Of a stretch of DNA of 64,000 nt, positions 37,101 to 49,100 are shown piece by piece. The stretch lies in NCBI RefSeq assembly GCF_032854445.1, contig NC_088304.1, positions 22,455,704-22,519,703 on the forward strand. Direction: 5' to 3'. Position 1 is the first letter of the stretch; each line of letters opens with the position of its first letter. The translations under genes and the position numbers were made by a program. The notes beneath the pieces were generated by a model. It was not told the origin of the DNA. It saw only the letters and a list, made by a program, of their open reading frames with translations, and did no database searches. This stretch comes from Liolophura sinensis. Taxonomy: Eukaryota > Mollusca > Polyplacophora > Chitonida > Chitonidae.

Positions 37101-40100
37101 CAAGTGAAGGCATGATCGAAAGAGCGCTGTGGACTGCTAATTTTATAGACTGAAGTGAGGACACGAAAGAGCGCTGTGGACTGCTAACTTAATAGACTGG
37201 ACTGAAGGCATGATCGAAAGAGCGCTGTGGACCACTAACTGTATGGACTGGAGTGAAGGCATCATCAAAGAGCGCTGTGGACTGCTAACTTAATAGACTC
37301 AAGTGAAGGCATGATCGAAAGAGCGCTGTGGACTGCTAACTTAATAGACTCAAGTGAGGACACGAAAGAGCGCTGTGAACCACTAACTTTATGGACTGGA
37401 GTGAAGGCATGATCAAAAGAGCGCTGTGGACTGCTAACTTAATAGACTGAAGTGAAGGCATGATCGAAAGAGCGCTGTGGACTGCTAACTTTATTGACTG
37501 AAGTGAGGACACGAAAGAGCGCTGTGGACTGCTAACTTAATAGACTGAAGTGAAGGCATGATCGAAAGAGCGCTGTGGACCACTAACTTTATGGACTGGA
37601 GTGAAGGCATGATCAAAAGAGCGCTGTGGACTGCTAACTTAATAGACTGAAGTGAAGGCATGATCGAAAGAGCGCTGTGGACTGCTAACTTTATTGACTG
37701 AAGTGAGGACACGAAAGAGCGCTGTGGACTGCTAACTTAATAGACTCAAGTGAAGGCATGATCGAAAGAGCTCTGTGGACCACTAACTTTATGGACTGGA
37801 GTGAAGGCATGATCAAAAGAGCGCTGTGGACTGCTAACTTAATAGACTGAAGTGAAGGCATGATCGAAAGAGCGCATATTTAAAGTTAAAATGAACATAT
37901 CTCGTGAATCTAAATATGTTGTACACGCACTATATATGAAAGGGGTTTAGCAAACAATACCGCGTCAGACAACAGATTCGAAATCCCGTCGATACACGTA
38001 CACAAAGAACAGTTTTCATGAGAAAAGCGTTTTCTGCTTGTTAGACATCATTTTAGACATTGTTATCCCTCTTAAAGAATGCCTTTCAAGAGTTTTTTTC
38101 CATTTCACAAGTTTAGGTAGGTAAGCAGTCTTTGTTAGAAGTTAAAAAATCTTTTATCATTAAGTGTTCGCCTAGTGTAAATGACAGCCATCGACTACCA
38201 CGCCTTTAGACCATTCTGTCCACACTTGTGTATTACATTGTTATATATATTTTTATGATTAATATACGTAATGAAGAATATTATTGTTTAACTTTAGACT
38301 AAGGGACACATAATTGATTCTGAGTGGCTGGTGTGAGAGATAAGTAAGTTTGGGCTATGTCCAGTCTAAGCTGAATTTTAGGTATGGCAGATTTATTCAA
38401 GACTGTAGGGTTTAACCCAAGAAACCGTATCTCCGCTGTCAGCCAATCAGCAACAATTATGTCTCCATTTAAAGATTAGTACACATGTATTACCCTTTTT
38501 GATGTCCCTCTGTCTATATACCTGTTCCAAACGCTCTTACCTGTTCTGGAGTGTGATTTTTTGTCTAAGTGACCATGCATTCCCGGGTAACATGTCCATA
38601 TAATGTAAATAAACACCAACACGCGCGTTTCTAAGCTGTGTGTATACTTGTATTTAAATCAGTAACGCGTCTCTGCTGAGGCTTTTCAAAATGGTACAAT
38701 TAATAGTCACATTTGTACTTTCTGCTGGTTTAAATTACCATATTCTTTATATCGAAAAACATATTGTTATTCAGAAACGCACACATAGCTTATACATGCA
38801 CATTACATTCTATTGCACTTGGTAATCCTACTACGTGATAGCCTGCATGCGCGCAGACAGCAGCTTGCACTTGAATTGCACACATGCAGTGAGGGGAACT
38901 TTACCTCATTTAATAAGTAACATTTGTAGGGGTGTCATTTATAGTCAGGTAAAGCAACTAGGCTCTATTAGTCACATTGTGACTTAGTGATAGGATACGC
39001 AAATGTATGGTGTCAACAATCCTCATATTGGGCGAGGCGTCATATATTTACATATCCTATCACTGAGTCACCATGCATCGAATTTCTCTTAAAAAGACCG
39101 ATCTGTTCAGTGCAGAAGACCGATGTATAAGTGAATCGCTTCAGCGATGTGACCATTGTCGGACCATAACGAAGGGAGATAACCTTCTCAGCAGACACAA
39201 TTGACGTCATCTGCACGATTCGAGAATGTCTGTACCCGACGTGACCGTTGTTGTCCAATTAAAAGCGGAGTATTTAGTTTGATGCGGGATAAAGCAATAG
39301 GCCTATACAGGACACTGGGGAGAGGACCGTGGTCTAGTGTTTGTATTAGCTTGAGTGAAGCTTCATTAAACGCCGACATGAAGCTACGTCTTTATATCGT
39401 CGTTATCAGATCATGAAACGTCGCCAAAATCGATGTTTCATCTAATTGAAATAAAATACGCTACTGCCAACCTTGCTGCAAGAGGACGTGGTTTGACCCA
39501 GTGGAAGAACTGGAGTAGATAAATTCCAGCAAACATTACAATAACATAAGTGCGAGCAACACCCATAGATCATGCCTGTACACAAGTTGAGGCCGGAAGA
39601 CGTGAAGCTGTGACCAGAGGTTGTAGAACTAAATTCTCATTAGGCCATGACGCTGCTTCTTGTTGATGCTTGAGTTTGGTTTCAAAGAGGAGTGACCCAG
39701 ATTAACCGATCTTGAGCAGGAGTTGTCACCCTTGATCGTCCGACAAGAGAACAATCAGCAAGGGACCAATACTATTTACACTGCATGCGAAGCTCTCTGC
39801 GTTCACTTTACATGACTGCCACAACAAGCAAATTTTGCACAAAAATCTTGAACAACGCCGAGGTCACTGGGGTCATGAGACAGGAAGTGATGCTTTTGTT
39901 TCGTATAATACTATAGGGGATATAAAATAAGAATTTACCAATGGACGGCTACTTCTTCCGAATTATATCAAGCCAATAGGGAAGCGGGATAAAAATGTGT
40001 CAGTCAGGGCAGTCATTTTGCCCGACTCGCCTCACTTGATGTGCAAGTTACAACATAGGGAGTGATCAAGCAAAACGGTGAAAATCGGTAGTATCTACAA

Positions 40101-43100
40101 AAACTCAAATATTTAAATAAATGCTGTCGTTGGATTGTCAAGACTAAAATTTTTAGTCGTTCTAAAATAATAAAATTTGGCTTTATGCTTTATGGACAAG
40201 TGGTCCGACATACTGTAGACTGATGACAAAGAAATGTCTTTCTTTTTATGACAGGAAATATAAATATAACATAAATGGTGATTGGCTATCTCCGTGGTAG
40301 CTATTTCGTGGTCAGAGTTAGTGCTACCAGTGAGAAGCTCGTATTTATTTATTTTCGGGTGGTGGTTGAAAGCAACCGCTTTTGTCATTGGCTGATGCAA
40401 GAACGAGCTGCCGGAAGGGTATCAAAAGGCAAAAATGGTCGAGATTCATCTCAAACCACGTACGGAGTTTAAGTTTTTTATTTGGAACGATTCAACAATT
40501 TTTTTAGCTAGTCCCTTCTAGCATCCGTACATATCCGGTAATAAATAAAGGTCGCATTGTAGCATTTGTCCTAATCGCGAAAATGGACGGGAGTGTGTAA
40601 AGGTGCATAAAATGAGTCTTGTGTGTCCTATTTGTATCCATTCTTAGGTATATATGTGAACGTGCCCGGGCATATGCAGTTACGTGGGTTATGATAAGAG
40701 GGGCGTAAAACTGAAAAGCATAACAAATTGGCACATTCAGAAATAAGGCACAACAAACCCACACATTCAGAAATAAGGCGCAACAAACCGACACATTCAG
40801 AAATAAGACACAACAAACCGGCACATTCAGAAATAAGGCAAAAAACCGGCCCATTCCGAAATATGCTGCAACAAAATACATTGGCTGTATTAAAATGACA
40901 CAAAACTAAAGGAGAATACGCAAATTCGCAGACGTAAGACACATACTCCTTACAGCGTATGCTCAATACAATGTCAATACTATCAAATTTGTACAGAAAT
41001 TTTGAAGAACATCAAGGTCACTGGGGTCACGCTGATGAGATTGGAAGTGATGTCAGGAACCTCCCCCCCCCCCCCCCCCAAAAAAAAACTCTGTCTTAAC
41101 GCTTGTTTTTAAATGGACACCAGTGGTGACGATTCTAAGTCCAAGCAAGCCTACGTGCATCACACAGGCCCCAGAGGTCAAGCTTGTCTAGTTGTGGCAG
41201 TGCTGCGAAAGGTGCGTAAAGAGGGTTACATATTCTGAAAGGAGTATACGTAAGACAAGGTATTGTCTTGGGAAGGGCTTCTTCAACCTCTGGTTGGTCA
41301 TTGTTATGTTGAAGTTTTGCTCCGCCGAGGTCGCAGGGCTAAATATCCCTAATAACGGAGTCTGTTTTCTGTGTTTCTCTTGACGACCGCTAGGTGGCCG
41401 TGGCAGTGGGGAAAAGATTTTGTAGTTCGCAAAATGATTGCCTGAAAGGAGAATGCTGTCGTAACAACCAGCTCAGAGGGAAGAGGTCAGTGTATGGAGT
41501 ATGCGAGCCATTGGGTAACGCTGGTTCAAGTAAGTATTAAATTACTCTGACGTCTTAGATATTAATCTGCATTTCAACCAGTCGGCGGCAAGTGTTAACG
41601 CCATAAGGAAATAACTATGTACTGACAACAAGACAATGTATATGGAAAGACGGAATTATGTATGGAAACAAGGGATTATATATGGAACAAGGATTTATTT
41701 ATTTATTTTATTTATGTGATTGTTGTTTTACGCCGAACTCAAGAATATTTCACTTATACGACGGCGGCCAGAACCCGGGGCGGAAACCCACGACCATCCG
41801 CAGGTTGCTGACAGACCTTCCCATGTACGGCCGGAGAGGAAGCCAGCATGAGCTGGACTTTAACTCACAGCGACCGCATTGGTGTGAGGCTTCTGGGTAA
41901 TTACGCTGCGCTAGCGCGCTAATCAACTGAGCCACGGAGGCCCCCGGAACAAGGAATTATGTATGGAACAAGAAATTATGCAAGGGAACAAGGAATTATA
42001 TATGGAACAAGGAATTGTGTATGGGAACAAGGAATTATGAATGGAAACAAGGAATTATGAAGGGTCAAGTAAATGCTGATATAAAAGGCTGATCGCTGGC
42101 AAATAGTCACACCAAATCGGTGAAATATAGTCTTTTGTCAGTTTGCCTCTGTTAGGCTTGTATTCCAACTGTTCATCTAAAAGCTTAAACAGTATCACCT
42201 TCCATGTCCCTAGCATCATTGATCTTGATCAGAGCGGTCTATGTTCCAGATTGTTACCTGAGCCTCTTCCAGGTCTCTGAGGGTGTCTATTCCAGCTGTC
42301 CATGTGTTCGGGGTTTGGAGTGTAAGGGCTCAGGATTAGTTGAAGTCCCTTACGGGGAAATGGGTAAGTGGATGACACTGACACAATTACGCCACTAGTA
42401 CATAAAGCTACACGTGCTAGAATGTTCTTATTTTGTATATGTAGGGATTCTGTGCCCGAGTGGTCTATGTGCTATCGCAGCACAATGACCCAAGGAGCCT
42501 CTCACCAATGAGGGCGCTTGTGAGTTCAAGTCAAGCTGACGCTGGCGTTATTTTCGGTCGTAGGGCCTACGTCGGAAGGTCAGTCTGCAACCTGCGGATG
42601 GTCGTCGGTTTTCCCCGTACCCTTCCCAGTTTCCTCCCACCATTAGGCTGACCTCTGCGGTATCAGTGATACAATCTTGACAAAGGCGTAACAAACCATT
42701 CGTAGAAATAAATGGATAAATAAATAACTAAATAATAACTAAATATGTATGACCCTTAAGGCATCATAGTGTTGGCGCCTATTGTCAGCCTGGTTAAACG
42801 CTTCCTGCTTTGTTTTTTTTTACTGGAGAACGTTTTTTATGCCAGGAACATTGCTGACGGGCGGTTCATGTCAGGATACACAGAATACACGATGTTGTCA
42901 AATATAGTCACTGCAGTTTAGGTTTGAATGTGCCAGCAAAGCTTAAGCTTTATGTAGACTGAAATCGACCTTAAGAATAGTTTTTTTAACAATGAAAATT
43001 TTGTTTTTGTTTTCCCTTAGAATACGCCATTGCAACTTTGCAGTCAGGGTTCCCTGTAAAGATGCATATAGCATGGGCCTATCTGGAAGGTCAATATGGC

Positions 43101-46100
43101 GTTATAATGGATTAACCTATTTATCCTTACCGCCTTGTGACACCATTGCATAAATACATGTACATCGACCACGAGATTGATCTTCATATGCCGTTTGTCA
43201 CCAAAGTGGAGATGAAACCAGAATAGGCTAACCCTGAGCTATAAACAAAACAACAACAACCACAAAATAAACAAACAAACAAACATTGATGCATCCAAGG
43301 CGGAGATTAGTACAACTCTTACTTAAACTGTGCTTAGTGAATCTCACCTTTTGCTCTGAGATTATCTGCATATATTTTGATGCATGCACAACTCATACAG
43401 ATTAACAAGACAGGCACTTCCTCTGGTTATGACGAATGTTTCTAACATGACTGTTTACAGACGTTGTACTGACATTAAATCTGAATATTTATTCACAGAG
43501 ATAATGTGTTTAAAATATTTTACCCCACGTGGAACATTACGTGCACCTCTTTCATTTGCTCGCCACGGTTGACTGAGCACCGAAGAGTCACATGACATTT
43601 TGAGTCATACTTGCTGACGGGCCAAACCTGTCATGTGATTTTCCTTGCATAACGGATTTCCTTTATCACAGATGACGTTTAGTTTATCAACAATGACCCC
43701 GCGCTTGGATTTTTCAGACAAAAATTCCTACAAATGTTACTTTCAATTGAGTTATTTGAAAAAGCTTGAATGCATGCTCGACATTTTAACAAAAATCAAC
43801 CAAGAATTACATACAGCCATGTACACTGGATAGAATTGCCATTTTAACCGTTGCAAGATGCAGCTAGGTCCTCCATGGCCCAGTGAATAGAGTGCTAGCT
43901 GAGCACAGTGACACAGTGCCTCTCTTGATGAATTTAGAGTCCAGCTTATACTGGCTTCCTCTCTGGTCATAAATGGGGAAAGTCTGCCAGTAACTTGCGA
44001 ATGGTGGTGGGGTGCCTCCGGGCACATTCCGGTTTCTCCCCACCAGAATTCTGGCCACCATCGTATAAGTTAAATATTCTTGAGTACGGCGTGAAATAAA
44101 TGAAATAAATAAATGCAGTATGCTGAATGAAGGAATGAATAATTATGGATCCCACTCCAGTCATGTGAAATGTTTTTCTTGCACCCAAAAAATACGCTGA
44201 AGCTTTTTTCACACCTCTTTTCATTGTAAAGCCTTAAGATTGACCTTGTGCACAACCCTTGTAATACGCAAGAGATGTAGACCTATGACGTCAACTTTTA
44301 TGTTGCTAAGGAACCTGTGTGAGGCCATCCTGTAAGTCGGCAGCCGATTGCGGACCGGATGAATGCTGTGTTAACCCCAACCGTCCAAGAGGGAAGAAGA
44401 AAAGGTCTACCGGTTATGTTTGCCAGAGTATGAAAAACATAGGAGACGGTAAGGATTACAAAGGATCAGGACAGATTTTAACGTGGTGAACAATGCCCAC
44501 CACCGGATATTTTAAACAGCGCCTGCATGACCTAGTAGTTAAGGCATCCGTATAATCGGTTCAAGTTTAAAGACGGAAATTGGTAATCTGTCTACTTTTA
44601 GGTGTTGGTGTACTGTCGCTATAGATGGAGTGTCATGTTTAGTGTCATCGATTCGGTATTCCAGTGAGGCAGCACTGGTTTATGGCTAAACTCAGATTCA
44701 GAAACAGCAGGCTGAGAACCCAATGATAGGCTAGATTATCGCCCCTAAAGGATAGACAAGAAAACATGCATGTTTCGGCATAGATATACTTATGTTCCTA
44801 AATTGCGCAATCGGAGAATTCTGCGCAAATTAATATTTTCGTGTAGGATTTAAACATTACAAACAGTGTAAATTTTTACAGCTTATATAATATGATCGAA
44901 GTAAACCATTTGTACAGAGATGGCTGAAGATATAGGCTAAATCATTTTTACAATATCTAAGACTAAAAGAAAAGAAAATTTTAGAAGCTTTGCAAACCTA
45001 GACAGTTAAGCTATATCTGTAAAGATCTTTGTGCACAATAAAGACAACGCGACTCAAACAATAAACCATTTGCTTTTAACGTGTCCAAAACAAAATCCAA
45101 GTGTAACCTCAACCAAATAGACACCATTTTACACAGATCATAGGGAGAATAGTATATGAATCAACGGCTGAGGATGCTCTACCCACGACAGACCATTCGA
45201 ATCTGTCGTAACCTGTGGATGGTTGTGGGTTCCCCCAGGCTTTGCACGGTTTCCTTGCGCCATAATTCTGGCCGCCTTACAGCCAGATAAGTAAATAAAT
45301 AATCAAACCCGATCTGCAAGACTTTACAGTTTACAGACACTGGTACGTAATTCTGGGGACCTCTGCGCGAGAAGAGTAGACTGAGGGAAATCCGGCTGTC
45401 CCGTGTATTTTTGCCAAATGCTGTCTACATGTACTCACGCAGAGAACAACGTCGCAACAGGTGAATTAAACTAATAAAGCTGTGTAAAAGAAATAAGGGA
45501 ATAAAATAATCTATTATTCAGAATCCTAGCTGTAATCAATAAATCGATGAAGTCTTGACTGATTTCTTCGCTTGCAGGTTGTTTGGTAAGTTACGGATCC
45601 GGAGTTCCGTCATCGGTTGGGTTCATGTGTCCCTGCAAAGCCGGTCTTACCTGTACTCCGAGTGGCTACTCAGACATGCCCCTGGGACCCATGGGTAAGT
45701 GGCCTTAGACCTGACTCCAGCCGTAAGCTTGCGTGTTGGCTGACTACTCAGACATGCCCCTTGTGTCGTTGGGTAAGTGACGTTAGGCTTGACTCCAACA
45801 GTAAGCCGGTGTGTTAGCTGACTATTCAGACATGCCCGTGGGGTTGATGGATAAGGGGCGTTAGAGTTGACTCCAGCGGGTAACTGATGTGTTAGCTGAC
45901 TACACAGACATGCCTCTTGGGTCGATGGGTAAGTGACGTTAGACTTGACTCCAACAGTAAGCCGGTGTGTTAGCTGACTATTCAGACATGCCCTTGGGGT
46001 TGATGGATAAGGGGCGTTAGAGTTGACTCCAGCGGGTAACTGATGTGTTAGCAGACTACACAGACATGCCCCTTGGGTCGATGGATAAGTGGCATTCGAC

Positions 46101-49100
46101 TTAACTTCAACGGAAAGTTGGTGTGTTAGCTGACTATTCGGACATGCCCGTGGGGCCGATGGGTAAGTGGCAGACCGGACTCCTACAGTAAGTTTGCGTG
46201 TTAGCTGACTACACAGACATGCCTCTTGGGTAGATGGGTAAGTGGGCTTAGAATTGACTCTAGCGGTAAGCTCGTGGGTTAGTTGACTACTCTGACATGT
46301 CTATGGGGTCTATGGGAAAGCGGTCTTAGACTTGATTCCAGCAGTAAGCTTGTGGGTTAGCTGACTACTCTGACATACCACTGGGGGCGATGGGTAAGTG
46401 GCCTTAGACCTAACTCCTACAGTAAGCTTGTGGGTTAGCTAACTACTCTGACATACCACTGGGGCCGATGGGTAAGTGACTTTAGGCTTAACTCCAGCAG
46501 TTAGCTTGTGGGTTAGCTGACTACTCTGACATACCCCTGGGGCCGATGGGTAAGTGGCCTTAGACTTAACTCCTACAGTAAGCTTGTGGGTTAGCTGACT
46601 ACTCTGACATACCCCTGGGGCCGATGGGTAAGTGGCCTTAGACCTAACTCCTACAGTAAGCTTGTGGGTTAGCTGACTACTCTGACATACCACTGGGGCC
46701 GATGGGTAAGTGACTTTAGGCTTAACTCCAGCAGTTAGCTTGTGGGTTAGCTGACTACTCTGACATACCCCTGGAGCCGATGGGTAAGCGGTCTTGGACT
46801 TAACTCCTACAGTAAGCTTGTGGGTTAGCTAACTACTCTGACATACCACTGGGGCCGATGGGTAAGTGACTTTAGGCTTAACTCCAGCAGTTAGCTTGTG
46901 GGTTAGCTGACTACTCTGACATACCCCTGGAGCCGATGGGTAAGCGGTCTTGGACTTAACTCCTACAGTAAGCTTGTGGGTTAGCTAACTACTCTGACAT
47001 ACCACTGGGGCCGATGGGTAAGTGACTTTAGGCTTAACTCCAGCAGTTAGCTTGTGGGTTAGCTGACTAATCTGACAAAGCACTGGAGCCGATGGGTAAG
47101 TGACCTTAGACCGAACTCCTACAGTTAGCTTGTGGGTTAGCTGACTAATCTGACATACCCCTGGAGCCGATGGGTAAGTGGCCTTAGACTTAACTCCTAC
47201 AGTTAGCTTGTGGGTTAGCTGACTACTCTGACATACCACTGGAGCCGATGGGTAAGTGGCCTTAGACTTAACTCCTACAGTTAGCTTGTGGGTTAGCTGA
47301 CTACTCTGACATACCACTGGAGCCGATGGGTAAGTGGCCTTAGATCTAACTCCTACAGTTAGCTTGTGGGTTAGCTGACTACTCTGACATACCACTGGGG
47401 CCGATGGGTAAGTGGCCTTAGACCTAACTCCTACAGTAAGCTTGTGGGTTAGCTGACTAATCTGACATACCACTGGAGCCGATGGGTAAGTGGCCTTAGA
47501 CTTAACTCCTACAGTTAGCTTGTGGGTTAGCTGACTACTCTGACATACCACTGGAACCGATGGGTAAGTGACTTTAGGCTTAACTCCAGCAGTTAGCTTG
47601 TGGGTTAGCTGACTACTCTGACATACCACTGGGGCCGATGGGTAAGTGACTTTAGACTGGACCTCAGCGGTAAACTTGTGGATTAGCTGACCACTCTGAC
47701 ATAGCACTGGGGCCGATGGGTAAGCGGTCTTGGACTTAACTCCTACAGTTAGCTTGTGGGTTAGCTGACTACTCTGACATACCACTGGGGCCGATGGGTA
47801 AGTGACTTTAGACTTAACTCCTACAGTTAGCTTGTGGGTTAGCTGACCACTCTGACATAGCACTGGAGCCGATGGGTAAGTGGCCTTAGACTTAACTCCT
47901 ACAGTTAGCTTGTGGGTTAGCTGACTACTCTGACATACCCCTGGGGCCGATGGGTAAGTGGCCTTAGACTTAACTCCTACAGTTAGCTTGTGGGTTAGCT
48001 GACTACTCTGACATACCACTGGGGCCGATGGGTAAGTGACTTTAGACTGGACCTCAGCGGTAAACTTGTGGATTAGCTGACCACTCTGACATAGCACTGG
48101 GGCCGATGGGTAAGCGGTCTTGGACTTAACTCCTACAGTTAGCTTGTGGGTTAGCTGACTACTCTGACATACCACTGGGGCCGATGGGTAAGTGACTTTA
48201 GACTTAACTCCTACAGTAAGCTTGTGGGTTAGCTGACTACTCTGACATAGCACTGGAGCCGATGGGTAAGTGGCCTTAGACTTAACTCCTACAGTAAGCT
48301 TGTGGGTTAGCTGACTACTCTGACATACCACTGGAGCCGATGGGTAAGTGACTTTAGACTGGACCTCAGCGGTAAACTTGTGGATTAGCTGACCACTCTG
48401 ACATAGCATTGGGGCCGATGGGTAAGTGGCCTTGGACCGAATTCCTACAGTTAGCTTGTGGGTTAGCTGACTAATCTGACATACCACTGGAGCCGATGGG
48501 TAAGTGGCCTTAGACTTAACTCCTACAGTAAGCTTGTGGGTTAGCTAACTACTCTGACATACCACTGGAGCCGATGGGTAAGTGACTTTTGCTTAACTCC
48601 AGCAGTTAGCTTGTGGGTTAGCTGACCACTCTGACATACCCTTAGGACAGATCTGTAAGTGGCATTGCAGGAAGTCACGAACCGCACTTGAACTCCATTG
48701 CGCATGCGCAACTTCAGCCAGTTTTGCGTCGCATAGCTCTGATCGCAAATATGACTTCTTGAAAACGGATGAGGTAATGAGGTGTAAGATATCACTTCAT
48801 GGAAAGTAAACACCATTAAAATTATTTTTTCTCTCGTATAATCACCTCTGTCACGTGATCTAGATTTCAGCGGACCATCTGGTAGTTATACACCCAACTT
48901 ATACTGGCTTCCTCTCTGGTCATAAATGGGGAAGGTCTGGCAGTAACTTGCGAATGGTGATGGGCTGCCTCCGGGCACTGTCCGGTTTCTCCCCACCAGA
49001 ATTCTGGCCACCATCGTATAAGTTAAATATTCTTGAGTACGGCGTGAAATAAAAAAATGCAGTATGCTGAATGAAGGAATGAATAATTATGGCTCTCACC

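Noticed and set aside
32665-37876. CRISPR-like array
   Set aside because: Units are contiguous tandem copies with no unique spacers, in a eukaryotic intron.
42273-42363. Starting prokineticin exon 3 at the closer acceptor (ttccag|gtctctgag)
   Set aside because: It would put the joined frame out of phase (immediate TGA) and lose Cys6; the acceptor at 42248-42249 keeps phase and restores the tenth cysteine.
44344-44448. Starting prokineticin exon 4 at cggcag|ccgattgc
   Set aside because: Phase is acceptable but Cys1 of domain 2 (tgtaagtcggcagcc) would be lost; the acceptor at 44309-44310 keeps phase, has a better pyrimidine tract and gives the full ten cysteines.
46985-48487. 500-codon minus-strand frame as a protein gene
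   Set aside because: Antisense to a minisatellite derived from exon 5 and its intron; no promoter or flanking coding exon. Kept only as a low-interest finding.
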